Source: Conoideocrella luteorostrata (taxonomy: Eukaryota; Ascomycota; Sordariomycetes; Hypocreales; Clavicipitaceae). Taken from it: a DNA stretch of 64,000 bases. The notes under the pieces were generated by a model that saw only the letters and a list, made by a program, of their open reading frames with translations, was not told the DNA's origin and did not search any database. How positions within the stretch are numbered: the first letter of the stretch is position 1; the number at the start of each line of letters is the position of its first letter. The translations under genes were made by a program, and so were the position numbers. Shown in pieces: positions 36,716 through 47,664 of this stretch. Location of the stretch: NCBI GenBank assembly GCA_032433595.1, contig JASWJB010000120.1:52060-116059 (forward strand), written 5' to 3'.

Positions 36716-37601
36716 TCAGCGTCGGGCAAGCCACGTGTTGAGTCCCAGGGCGGCTGAACGAGTATTTTTTTGGTGATATAGAGCATAAATTGATAAATAA
36801 ATAACCTTAACCTTAACCCTTGCAGCTGGCATTTGGTTGGAAGAGCTGCTCATGTCCCGGTATGTTGTTGGCTGGCTTGCGGCAGGTCTCGGATATGTAT
36901 CATTATGAGAACTGACAGTCACGGTTGATGCTCGGCTGTCTGGAATTCCGCTTGTTAAAGACTGGCTTACTGGTGATTCGCAATTCCCCGTTGCCATCTG
37001 TGGTGTCTCTACCGGCATGAATATACTGTTCGTATATTGAGAATCTGAGCCTGAGTTTGCTCTGTTGCAGCTGCTGTAACGAGCAAAATTGACTCTTACA
37101 GCTTCTGAGGTCTTGCTGCGCTCTCTTTCAGGCTGCCTGTGCGTTGTTCGGGCGGCTGTCCTCTTACTGTTCCTCTTCGAGACATCGCGAGATACGCCGC
37201 CCCCCCTTGGGCGACCCTTAACGGACGGGTTGAGCAAACTCTTTTCTAGTAAGAAGAGCTCGCTGCATTTACTGAGAGCTGCTCTGAATCCAAGTCCAGA
37301 TCTGTTGTCTCAAGTACCGGTGCGTGTCTGTTAGACTTGGCAGGTTCGTCAACCTCAAAGTCTTCCAGAGAGGGAAGGGAAGCGTAAGCTCATCGGAGGT
37401 TTCCCAAAACCATTTCCCGGGATCGCGTCGGCGCTCCTCCCAGCTAAAATAGGCTTTTTTCCCTTTATTGTTCCTAAAACGACTGGGAGCGAACTCCGAT
37501 ATACCTTTTTTGCTGCCTCGCCTCTCTCCACACTTGTCAATATCGATAAAGCAGACGATTGCGCCTGGATCATAGTAGACGGGCCACTCGACGGTTTCCA
37601 T
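36716..37601 (-). CDS. hypothetical basic protein, two exons
   Basis: Family not recognised. Exon 1 (37601-37318) opens with METVEWPVYYDPGAIVCF and is rich in charged and aromatic residues (KKAYFSWEERRRDPGKWFWE). A GTACTT...CTTACTAG...GAG intron (37317-37239) joins it in frame to exon 2 (37238-36716), a basic then Ser/Thr-rich, probably disordered tail (VSKRNSKRTAARTTHR). The total is about 268 residues. The first half looks protein-like and the second half is low complexity. The gene may be real but unrelated to biosynthesis, or it may be a chance model. A neighbouring minus-strand ORF at 37621-38061 could hold an upstream exon, but I see no good splice between them. Confidence 0.38.
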
Positions 37602-39926
37602 AGGGGCAGGCTAGCCGAGATCATCGTTCACAACAGTCAACACGAGGAAATCGGGGAGTCCCTTGCGGTGTCTCGCTCTTTGTAATCAAGCGAGATTTTG
37701 TATCAACCTCTGAACATTTTAACAAGGATTGGAAATTGAAAGTACTCTCAGTTGGAACATGTGCGGCACCACCGTGCGATGTCAAGGGACAACAAGCAAC
37801 AAAGACATTAGCGCCTTGTCGGTTCGTTGGAGAAATGGTGGCCGTGCACGATTCGTTGCCATTCCAGATGACAGGCGCTTGCTTGTCTTTGGAAGGTTCA
37901 ATCTCGCTAGCAAATGCGGCCTGTCTCATAAATCCTTCACAGTCATAGCCGGGAGAGTCGCGCTGAGGAAGCCTGCCATCCAGCGTGGACAGCAAGACGA
38001 GGCGGCCAGGCATCGCGCCGACGCAATAAACTCCTTCTGTCATGGATGTTGGCGTGCACATAAGACGGGAGAGAGAGGGAGTGCGGGTTGGGGTGGGTGG
38101 TTCGCAATATCAACTTGACAGCCCATCTCGCACGCCTCCGTGAAGGACTCGCGCCAATCTACGGAGTACGGAGTACCGTTTTGGCATTCACGCAGCCTCT
38201 GTTCCACTCCACAGGTCCATGCTGGGAAGCAAGATTATGGGGTCAAAACCTGGAGATCTGGGGGAACAAGAGTGGACTAGACTAGTGGTGATTGGGAACT
38301 GGTGTGTTCTCGGGATGATCTCTGGGTGAGAGGCTTGGTGATGGTGCTCAGCGGAAGACTGGCATCCTCCACTGGCGCCGGCCGCGGCACGCCAGCGAAA
38401 ACGTCCCGGGACCCGCTTGACGTTTTTACATTTTGGTTCTGACAGCATTTGCACAAGTCCGGCGTTGGCGAGCAGCTGCGAGTAATCGCCGTATTACCAC
38501 CTGTGCCGCGAGTCATTTCCTTTGGTGGACCGCCACACATGGGACCCCGCGTATATATCAAAAACCAGAGCACCAACTTATGGTATATTGCTATCCCCCC
38601 CCTCAAACAAATAACGAATATGTGGCAGTCCCTTCATTTCGGAAGTGCAGAAAAGGATGCGATGGCGGCTGACATTAACGCCTCAGTCGACGCGGCTCGA
38701 GCCACGCGGCCACTCGTTCGCTTCGTCGCTGTAGTTGCATTTTCGAAAGTGTCTCGAACCTTTTAAGACCTCGAGGGCGGCTTCACCACGCGGTCCGACG
38801 ATCGCGGCCCCCACACCGATCTGCATGCTGCTGAGCGCACGTCAAACACAACACCACCGGACCGTTCACTACCCTATAGCAAGGGAATTAAACCGTTCAC
38901 CCAGTATTCCCATCAATTGACAGTCCGCGGATTTTCCCTCGCTCTCGCCACTCCCTAGGTATGTATTGTCCCTGTTAATATTGTCTGTGTACATACACGC
39001 CTCTAGAAAAGCATACTGTACTTATTATATAATAGATATATCCAAGAGGGTCCAAGTGCCTTTAGTGCCCTTCCAAAGGGGGTACAGCTTATCCAGGGCG
39101 CAGGTCAGAGGGGTGCTTAGGTGACAGCTTAGGTGGGCAGATCAACTGTACACTGCTCTATTACCTGTCAGCTTGAATCATGCCGTTTCTCCCGCAAATA
39201 ACACTATAGACGTTGTACATATAGTTTAATGTATTTAATAGGGATAAGCGATTCTCGCACAATATAAACATAGAGAACAGCTAATTTGTCATAGTAACTG
39301 ACCTCTTCTTACTTTCTCGGCGTAACACGTCATCTGAGCGTGTCGTGTGATCTGACGACGATAATGCGCGGGTTCCGCAACTCCGATGGTGCCGCAACTC
39401 CCTCCGATGGTGCCGCAACTCCGATGGTGCCCCAAAAAGGCGCACCCCGCCAGTCTGGCGGCGCTGTTTTAAGACGTAACTCGTCGTGGGAGAGACGGTG
39501 AAAACTTATGCGACCATGGCTGCTTGAAATGTGGCGTTGGACTTGCAATGTTCATTTCCAGCATACTTGCTGCGGAGAAATGGCACGCTTCCTGGTGTTT
39601 CCCCACAGGGTAAGCAGCTTAGATCAGTACCCCTGCCTATATAAGGCAACGATGAAAATTTTGCGTCTGAAGTGGAACCCGGAGAAGAGGAGGTTTCAGG
39701 TCCACTTTGTTGCCGTTGGTCTTCTTGATCCTCAATTGCTGACCTCCCACAGTTTCGCCCTTCAGGTCTGCCAGTTTGAGATAAGCACAGAGTAGCTGGC
39801 AATGTGTCCATACTTTTGTCACCCACTTCTCTTCCTGAAGTAACCCACTGGGGCTTTTTTTCTTTCTTTTTTTGTTTCATTTTTGACCTGTCGGAATTAA
39901 GCCACTGACGCCACATGCTTTGCAGA
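37602..39926. other. intergenic, upstream region of the cluster regulator
   Basis: No supported gene. It contains an ACGGAGTACGGAGTACCG repeat (about 38160-38177), tandem repeats at 39375-39429 and a lone CTCGG half-site at 39316-39320. A C/T-rich patch precedes the regulator ATG (about 39857-39880). The ORFs at 38277-38766 and 39506-39940 overlap each other on both strands and have no recognisable content. Confidence 0.4.
39375..39429. repeat. three tandem units of CCGCAACTCCGATGGTG
   Basis: Unit 1 is 39375-39391 (17 bp), unit 2 is 39392-39412 (the same unit with a 4-bp CTCC duplication inside) and unit 3 is 39413-39429 (17 bp, identical to unit 1). Confidence 0.8.
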
Positions 39927-42213
39927 ATGTCCACAACCATTCAGCCTGAGATGACTGCTCAACATACAACGCAAGCAAATGCTCTCGGGAAAAGGACTAC
40001 TTGCGATGTGTGTCGCGAGAGAAAAGTTCGTTGTGACAGAAGTAAGCCAGAATGCTTAAGGTGCAAGCGTTCCGGTTACCAGTGCACGTACACCCCGGCA
40101 AAGAGTAACCCTGCAGACATCTGTGTGGCATTGCAAGACCTAAAGGACCGCCTTCGTGAGTCGATCCAGGATAGCTTTGCCCTTAGTCATAGTTAATTCT
40201 GATACGCAAAAAGAACAAGCCGAAAGCGTCATCCAAAGAACCGCAAAGATCAAGGACGTTGATCCGAGTGAAGACTCCTTTCAGGCCGATTTCATTGCCA
40301 GCATGACAGGCGTCAATGATTTGGCAGAGTCTGACCAACAAGCTGACGTTTATGCTTGGTAGGATTCGTCGCACAACATGTATAGTATGAAAACCCAAAG
40401 GCTCACTTTTCTACGTTTTTCCAGGGAGAAAATGGCTACGGATGGCTTTGATGCTTTTTTCCATCAGCTTGACGGAGAGGTTCAACAGGATGAAGTGAAG
40501 AAGAATGAAATCACGTCAAACACCGAAATGGCGGCTGAAAGTGATGCATATCCAGCGACCTTAGATGACGGCTTTGGACTAGCGAGAGGCCAAACAGATG
40601 CTTTCACTTACCATCAGACACAGAGCCCAAAAGCCGAAAAGTCTATGCAGCTGCCTGAAGAAGCTTTCAAAACTTGGTCAGTTCATTCGATAAGATTTGT
40701 CCCCATCATGGAATGACTGACGTGGTTTCGCATAATTGGATCGTAGCATCAAAAACTACTTTGGCACCACTCAAAAACTTCTGCCTCTGGTAGCCGAACA
40801 GAGGTTTATGCAGGCAACGCTTGTTTCTGGATCGTGCCAGGCACAGGCGTTAAAGTACGCAATATGTATGGCAGGGGCCCATGTAGATGGAGACGTGGAC
40901 CTGGAGGAGCAGTGCTATAAGTATGCACGCTACCATTTAGAGCAAGCTGAACTGGACGTCCAAGGATCTACTTTTTGGACTCTAGAAGCAGCACAGGCTC
41001 TGGTTCTCGTCGGCCGCTATGAATTCACACATATGAAGTCTCCTCGTGCACTTATAACTGTGGCACGCTTGGATGGACTGCTTTCGGTTCTAAATCATTG
41101 CGATATGAAAAATCTAAATTCGACTCGTGCCCCTGCACATGGTTCAATGTCGGAATCGAGCACTCAGCTGGAATTGAAACACGCCTGTTTTCTTGCTCTG
41201 TCTCTGAAGTCTATCAATTTATCCTTCTTCCTCCCACACGACAAGTCTGGAAATTCTCCCGTGAGTCTGTCCGTTGATCTAGGCTTTTTTTCCCTTATAT
41301 ATAGAATCATGGGTATTCATTTTTTTTTTCCTAACCAGATCTCATTACTCGGAAGTCGCTGGGCCGACGCGGTAGAGAACAATCCAGGACAGCACGTCAT
41401 GCTTGATAACATATCTGCGTCTAAAATAAGGAAATTGGACAGCTTTTCAGTTTTTATGCTCTCTCTCCGAATCGCTGCAGACAGCGAACAACATCTACGG
41501 GACACAGCCACTGATGCTGCTGGCCCGATAGTCAAATACAATTTCTGTCAAGCTCACGACCGTATCGATCATGATATTGGCGTCCTGGCTTCATCAGTTA
41601 CATCCTCCACTCAATGGTCAACTGGAAACCTGGAAAATGAGCTGTCCGTCTTGGCATTGATTACAGTTTTGGGTGCCAGGATTAAACTCTTCAATACAGC
41701 TATTCTACACAGCAACATGGCCAGCTTTTTACGTCCAGTCGTCAGCGAGTGTCTCAAACAAAACTTTCTAACAGCCAAGGATATAAGCGATCTCCTTCTC
41801 CGGGCCCAAGTATTAGAGCCTGCTAGGGTAAGTCATTCCATTAATGAAAGTTTAAAGCTCCGGCACATTCAGCTGACATGATGGGCCAAAAGTTTGGAAT
41901 CTACCGTGAGGCCAGCTTCTATATAATGCCTTCGTTGGTTCTGGCGGCCGAGGCACACCTACGGCTGACCTCGGCCAATGTCAGCAAATCCGATGCAATA
42001 GGCAGTAAGAGCCCTCATCATCATCTCGCTCGTGAAACGCGAGAATCGCTGAGTTTGCTGTGTAAAGTAATGGAGGCGTGCAAAGATGAGACTGATAGAT
42101 ACGACAATCTTCTGGTGGAATGCAAGGATTTGTTGGGTGCTTCGGAAACCGGTAAATGGTTGCGGACCGAGTTTGTGAATTTGGACCGTCATAGCGCCAC
42201 CAGTTTGGAGTGA
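39927..42213 (+). CDS. Zn2Cys6 transcription factor, likely cluster regulator
   Basis: A fungal binuclear zinc-cluster regulator of 649 residues. Six exons (39927-40155, 40214-40358, 40425-40676, 40747-41260, 41339-41827, 41893-42213) sum to 1950 nt. The zinc cluster is CDVCRERKVRCDRSKPEC plus LRCKRSGYQC, with cysteines at about 26, 29, 36, 43, 46 and 53 (C-X2-C-X6-C-X6-C-X2-C-X6-C). The middle and C-terminal parts are helical and resemble the fungal regulatory domain that follows such zinc clusters (KYAICMAGAHVDGD, WTLEAAQALVLVGRYE). For the first intron a 58-nt version (40156-40213) is preferred over a 37-nt one. It sits inside the cluster and runs tail to tail with the FAD monooxygenase. 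Its target genes are inferred from position and from the CTCGG palindromes, not shown. Confidence 0.88.
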
Positions 42214-42367
42214 ACAGATATTTTGACTCAAGAGACGCATATCAAAGTCTTGATCATGTTGGGTAGACCTTGATGACTTTGCGGAAACTAAAACTTGACA
42301 AGGTAAATTCAGTATAAGACTTCAGGACTATGACTCGCAATAGGGTCCAACGTTATCGGCCACGTAG

Positions 42368-44272
42368 CTACCTTGAAGTTTCCCCAAGGAGTTCGTCTTT
42401 AGGTAAAGCAATAACTACAGTCGGTATTACATAATGTTTAAAGAATGTCGCAGACATGACGTATAAAATCAAGCCCATTGCAAAGATAGAGGCAGGTTGT
42501 AAAATTTCCGACGCTAGCAACCTCCCCTTTTGGCGCATAATTGAGTTTTCAGGCTGTGCCGGAACATGGTCGGGTTCGTCCTGCCATTTATATGCTGCTT
42601 TTCTAACGTAATCGACGGGCAAAAACGATATTCTAGGAGCACGGCTGCAGAAGTCGCCCATAATGTGGGCAATTCTGGCTTGGCCCACGGTTGGTATAAT
42701 CCAGCGCATAATGAGCCATTTTAGAAAACCATCGTAGGCATGGAGACGAGTTAGAAACGCAGAGGCTCTAGAAGCCTCTTGCTGACGATTCATCCGTTCG
42801 GCTTGAAACTCAAGGAGCATGTCTCGTATAGAGTCCTTGGAGGGTCTTTGTTCGGACCCTAGATTATCGACCATATTCTTGATCTTGTTGACGAGCACTA
42901 CGCTACTTTCCATAGCACACATGGCCCCTAACGCGAGATTAGGGGTAACCTAATTTTTATTAGCGACTATGATTGACAAAGCTAGGGTTCTTTAGCTTCT
43001 TTTTTTTTTTTTTGGATTACCTTGTGGGCTGAGTCCCCAACCAGGACGATCCTGTCAAACGCCCAATGGTCGAAAGTTCCCTCTTGAAGACCGAGAAGAT
43101 GTCCGCGTATTTTGTTTTTCCATAACTCTCCAAATACCTATTACTGTCAGAACTTCAGATAAAAGTCTCACGGGACTTGTCAGCTTGAGAGAGCCGATTT
43201 AAATGTGCTTACGACAGAGTCAGTGATTGGTAGATGAGCAACGCTAGCCGCCGCGATTTCGGCCTCTGCCTCGTTCCATTTGGCTTTAGACGGCCAAGTC
43301 GATTTTTGAGGTAGCTTCCAATTGACAAAGAAGAAAGTCTCGTTGGGTTGGGTAAGAATCAAGAAAGACATGCCCCAATGCGTAATCCAATGCATATCAT
43401 TGGTGCCCATTCCGAGAATAGGTTTGGCGACACCGACAAGTGCCCGGTAGGTAGTTTCAAGTGCTTCTTGAGACATTAGCGGTTAATTCATAGGTCATTT
43501 ATTGAGGCAAACGTCCCTGTAAGGACTTGGGAAAGGGAGGGTTATCTCACTTACATGTCTTTTCTCTGGTGGTAATCAGGTTGGGCACTGCGACGTTGGC
43601 GTTTCTCCACATGAGTTCTCTCACAGTGCTGTGTACGCCATCGCATCCAATTAACATATCCCCTTCCTCTACTGTGCCATCGTCCAGCTTTGCCAAGATG
43701 TTGGTCCCGGTATCTAGGACTTCGATGACTTTTTTGCCTTCCCAAATTTTTTGGGGATCGGGATGCTGCTCTTGTAAAATTTTCAGAAATTTGCGCCTTT
43801 CCAGTGTGACGTATTCGAACCCATTCCTATGTTGGGCATACTATTAGTCCTACGTTAAGGCGTAACTATATAAAAACAAAGCAAAAACCTTGAAAAGCAA
43901 ATGTACTAACATCTCTGTCATCATGTCGAAATAGGGCTCTGCAGAGTATGATATGCCACTCGCATCACGCACGTATAGCATCTGCAATGGTTGACATGCA
44001 GCTCGTATCGCTTCCCAGCAACCAAGCTGCTGCAGTATGCGAGCACCATTAGCCCAGATAGAGATACTCGCTCCCCATTGGGGCGCGACGACACCCTTTT
44101 CAAGAACAACGTGGTCAATTTTTGCGCGGGTTAAGGCGTGTGACATGACGAGGCCACCAACTCCCGCCCCTACAATGATCACGCGAAATGGTCGAGTTCC
44201 CGAGAGGTTTGGCGAGCCCGTCGACGGCGCGGATAGACGTTCTGAAAATACCATTTTGGGGTAAACCATCAT
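42368..44272 (-). CDS. FAD-dependent monooxygenase with C-terminal membrane anchor (PaxM-like)
   Basis: A group A flavin monooxygenase (PHBH fold) expected to epoxidise or hydroxylate the pathway intermediate. Five exons (44272-43911, 43826-43555, 43463-43213, 43137-43021, 42949-42368) sum to 1584 nt, giving 527 residues. Motifs are the Rossmann VIIVGAGVGGL with VVLEKG, the ASISIWANGARILQQLG block typical of paxilline-epoxidase-like enzymes, GCDGVHSTVREL (DG motif), and GDSAHK split by intron 4 from VTPNLALGAMCAME (GD motif). A hydrophobic C-terminal segment (FAMGLILYVMSATFF) would anchor it to the ER. It is divergent from the acyltransferase gene. Relatives act in indole-diterpene and meroterpenoid pathways; here the partner is a PKS. 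Confidence 0.88.
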
Positions 44273-44639
44273 TCACTCGGGAAATGGAACGGAGGTAGCC
44301 AAACGAGAGTGTTGGGTACGGGTGCAAGAGAGACGATCCGCATAAAGGGATTCTCGGCCACGAAAACTAGTATGTGCTGAGACACGCATATAGAGTATTG
44401 TATTAATACTACATGGCTTCTTGTGATTATTAGTTTGCTCAACATATTCCCCAAAGGCTACACTGATGATTCTCAAAGCATCACTTAGTCGGCTCGGAAT
44501 CTTGCTCGGATCTGCCGGACTTGTTTCTCGGGTCTCCACCCCGAGAACCAAAATTCACCTCGGCTGAGCCTCCGACTTACGACTCGTTAGTATAGTGACT
44601 TGAGGGCGCTCTTTCCATGTCTCGTACCTAGATAAGGGG
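44273..44639. promoter_or_regulatory. bidirectional promoter (FAD monooxygenase / acyltransferase) dense in CTCGG
   Basis: A 367-bp shared region with CTCGG at 44276, 44353, 44493, 44505, 44528 and 44559. The one at 44528 forms an inverted repeat with CCGAG: TCTCGGG-TCTCCAC-CCCGAGA at 44526-44546. This is the densest set of the half-site in the cluster. Confidence 0.5.
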
Positions 44640-46084
44640 ATGCGTATCAACTGGTGCAAACAAGCCACGGAATTTACGAACGCGACCTCGACGGCTTAGA
44701 GAAGTTTCTCGACTTCATATCTAGTGTGGGACAGGGTCGGCCGGAGAAATCGAATTGGTGTTGCTTTTCAGGCATCAAAGTCGCTACTCATAGATATAAA
44801 GACGAGTTTATATCTGATGTCAGAGAGGCGTGGAAGACACTGCGACTTGAACTCCCCGCGTTTTCCGCAATAATCCACAATGGACGATGGAGATACCGCT
44901 CCGCCGCCGTTGGAGATGAGTGGGACTCGTGGTTAGACGAAACGTTTCATGTCCATGAAACTGACAGCTCGGCACGCCAGTTATTTCCTATGGCAGACGT
45001 CAAAATCCCGCAGCGAGTGACGCTTCACGTGTTTCCTTTGACACAGGAAGTTCTGCTTATGGCTCCCCACACGCACGTCGATGGATTAGGCATGGCTATA
45101 TTTATGGATCAGCTGTTACATCAACTTGTGACACCTCGAAAATCGCATGTCCAGCAGCCCCATGGCGACGAGAGCGGGAATTTAATGCCATCAGTAGCAG
45201 TTGCGGCCCAGGTACCATCGCAAATGACACCATCGCAACAAAAAACCTACAACGACAGCATCCAAGATTTTTTCAGAGACGGTTCAAGCATTAAGCTCGC
45301 CGCACGCGATGCCAACCTTCCGGCGCGGAGAACGAAGCTGCGTTGGATGTCACTGAATTCGGAAGAAACAACAAAATTAGCAGCACGATGCAGAGAACTA
45401 GGCATTAGCGTGACTTCAGCCATGCAGGCTGCACTGGGACGGACGTGCAGATTGCAAAGTGGCCAGAGCGAAAACTTCAGACACTGCAACATGGCTATAT
45501 ACGACGCACGTTTTAAGCACATTGACCGGAAAAGATATCCTCTAGAACGACTCGTGGGCTCCAACATCTTCGTCATGCCGGCCCTCTTTCACCATCCGCC
45601 CAATCAGTCATTCACAGATAGTGCGAAGGCAGCAAAGGCCGAATTCCAGCGCTTTCTGGAAGATAATGTGGTCCGTGCTGCTAGCCAGAATTTCGGGCCA
45701 GACTGTATTCGGATGCTAGCCTCCGCAGCAGCCTCAGATTGTGGAGCTGAGCCAGAAGCAACTCCTGCTGATCTCAACCACTCCAGCCTGGGTATTATGG
45801 ACAAATGGGTTAAAAATTTGTACCAAAGCGAGGAAGAAGATGGACGATCTGATATTGAGGTCAAGGACCTGTGGTTTGCTCTAGATCTGCTTCATCCGAA
45901 TATCCTGGTAGATACATGGACTTTTGGGGGCAAGTTTAATGTGGAGCTCATCTATAATGTGACTTTCCATAGTGAGGAGAGTATCTCTCTAATCTGCTCT
46001 CTGATCTGGGAACAGTTAACGCAGGGGCTTTGCTTGGATCTCGATTTTGATGTCCGAAGTCCAGGGCAAGAAGAGTGGATTTGA
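44640..46084 (+). CDS. condensation-fold acyltransferase (Tri3/BAHD-like), 5' frame problem
   Basis: A CoA- or carrier-dependent O-acyltransferase of the chloramphenicol-acetyltransferase/condensation superfamily, with the active-site motif HTHVDG (PHTHVDGLGMAIFMDQLL) and the N-terminal GIYERDLDGLEKFL pattern seen in Tri3-type fungal enzymes. The open frame runs uninterrupted from about 44654 to the stop at 46084 (about 476 residues), but it has no ATG before residue ~110. The nearest upstream ATG (44640, MRINW) is one base out of frame, the shift lying between 44650 and 44656. No upstream exon with a good in-frame start was found. So there is either a one-base change (mutation or assembly error) or an unseen 5' exon. 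Likely role: esterifying or releasing the polyketide. Divergent from the FAD monooxygenase. Confidence 0.72.
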
Positions 46085-46288
46085 TAGAAATGTAACTCAA
46101 GTAGCTAAAGAGCAAAATTCTTAGGGTTATGATAGGATTCTATTTTGCCAAAGAAAGCTAATTTACTCGCCAAGTCTAATTTAATCCCTTATTTACACAA
46201 GCTATCTAGAGAGGGAGAGGTTCTTTACAAAGGAAAAGAGAGGTGTTTTAGTAGCTAGCTTAGTAGCTAGCTAGGCACTAGCCTCGAG

Positions 46289-46344
46289 ACTAAAAGCAGC
46301 ACTAAAGGCAGTACTAAAGGCAGTACTAATAGCAAGACTAGAGG
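46289..46344. repeat. 12-bp tandem repeat, about 4.7 units
   Basis: The units ACTAAAAGCAGC, ACTAAAGGCAGT, ACTAAAGGCAGT, ACTAATAGCAAG, ACTAGAGG are in register. In one frame this reads as TKSS/TKGS repeats, so it may be the remnant of a repetitive coding segment. Confidence 0.75.
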
Positions 46345-46886
46345 ATTTAGAGGCTAGTTTAGGGGGTAGTTTAAAGGCAGGCATAAAAGATGCTTAGCAG
46401 CATGCCTAGGACTAGTATAGAGACTATTCCTAGATCTAGGCCCTAGTTCTAGGAAGGGCAGCTCTAGTAGCCTGCCAGGTAGCCTGCTAGCTAAGCCTGG
46501 CCTGGGCTATAGAGGCTGCTAAAGAAACTCTATTCTTAGCCAGCGCGTGGCCTATTAGGGTGTCTAGCCAGGCAGCTGCCACGGGATCCAAGGCCTTCTG
46601 GAGAGTCTTATAAGACTGCGCCGTAGATTTCTCCATAAGGCCTCTGGCCGAGATAATTATAGGCCGAAAAAATTCCCTGGTGCGCTGTATTTCCTAGCCT
46701 TAGTGTTACAACCTTGGCTAGCGGGCTGCAGGACGACCAGCCACATGCGCCTCCCCGCGTTTGCACGTGACCACGCAGCCGACAGTAAAATACCCCAAGA
46801 GTCACTATAGGTTCGCCACGAAGCATCAGTGAGTTATACACTATATAGGCACCACTAAATTACGCTCTTTAGATATCTTAGATAGT

Positions 46887-46920
46887 TAGTCTTTAATAAT
46901 TATTTAATTATTAAAGACTA
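46887..46920. repeat. 34-bp near-perfect palindrome
   Basis: TAGTCTTTAATAATTA and its exact reverse complement are separated by TT (16-bp arms). It lies at the edge of AT-rich DNA and could be a transposon terminus or a cruciform-forming site. Confidence 0.8.
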
Positions 46921-47181
46921 GGGGATGAGTGCTTTGCGAGTGAACTAACTCCACCCTTCGGCGTCATAGTTGCTAATGCGGGGTAGGTGGTTTACGCAGC
47001 TTTAATAATATTTAAGATAAAAACTAAGTATTAATTTAGTATTATAAATATCGCTGCGACATATCCCACGTACAATAGATATTTTACAATAGCGGCGTAC
47101 AACCCATATAGAGGCTATGTTATAAGTTCAATAGCCAGCTACACATTCTCCTTATACATTCCTCCAGCTAACGCCATGTAG

Positions 47182-47664
47182 CATATTACGGGCCCAGGAA
47201 TTGATGATACAATTGACTTTAAGACTGGCATGCTTTCTGACCCCAAAGTGTTAGATATTTAGGTTCCAACTTGGCTATACAAGAAGCAACGCCAAGTAGC
47301 AAAAAGAATAGGGTGTTAACGCGGGCAGATGTCTTCTGGTCTAGTTTTCTCCGCAAACTCTTCAGTTTCAAACGAGTCGGCATTAGATAAAGAGACTAAT
47401 CCAACCTTCTCGCTTGATGATGACGATGCTATTAAACAGTGGATGAGGCAGACTGTCGCCACCCGCTTTCACCTGCTTGGCACATGTAAGATGGCAGCAG
47501 AGTCAAACTTCGGTGTTGTGGATAACGAGCTTAATGTTTATGGAGTTAAAGGGTTAAAGATTGCGGATTTGAGTATGGCCCCAGGCATTGTGGCAGTAAA
47601 TACGATGAATACTGCCGTAATACTTAGCGAGAAGGCAGCCGATATTATTATCCGAGAATTGTAG
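47182..47664 (+). pseudogene. GMC alcohol oxidase, C-terminal remnant
   Basis: The last ~160 residues of a GMC alcohol-oxidase-type enzyme in one frame: ITGPGIDDTIDFKTG, then WLYKKQRQVAKRI, then RFHLLGTCKMA (catalytic His region), VVDNELNVYGVKGLKIADLS and NTMNTAVILSEKAADIII. Two in-frame stops interrupt it, TAG at 47260-47262 and TAA at 47317-47319, both possible C-to-T changes at Gln codons. The FAD domain is absent. It differs in type from the two intact GMC enzymes in the window, so it is not a simple duplicate of either. Confidence 0.82.

Larger units (their letters stand above)
46085..47181. other. repeat-rich intergenic region, likely transposon debris
   Basis: Dense CTAG-rich low-complexity DNA (about 46245-46560) with the 12-bp tandem repeat at 46289, then sequence with AT-rich patches and the palindrome at 46887. 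Positions 46124-46171 resemble 63314-63360. No intact transposase is recognisable. Confidence 0.5.

Noticed and set aside
37621..38061. Upstream exon of the hypothetical gene at 36716-37601
   Set aside because: Its frame ends at a stop 20 bp before the ATG and the only candidate splice would be about 31 nt long.
40156..40192. 37-nt intron in the Zn2Cys6 gene
   Set aside because: Too short for a fungal spliceosomal intron. The 58-nt version ending at 40213 also keeps the frame and closes the gene to a multiple of three.
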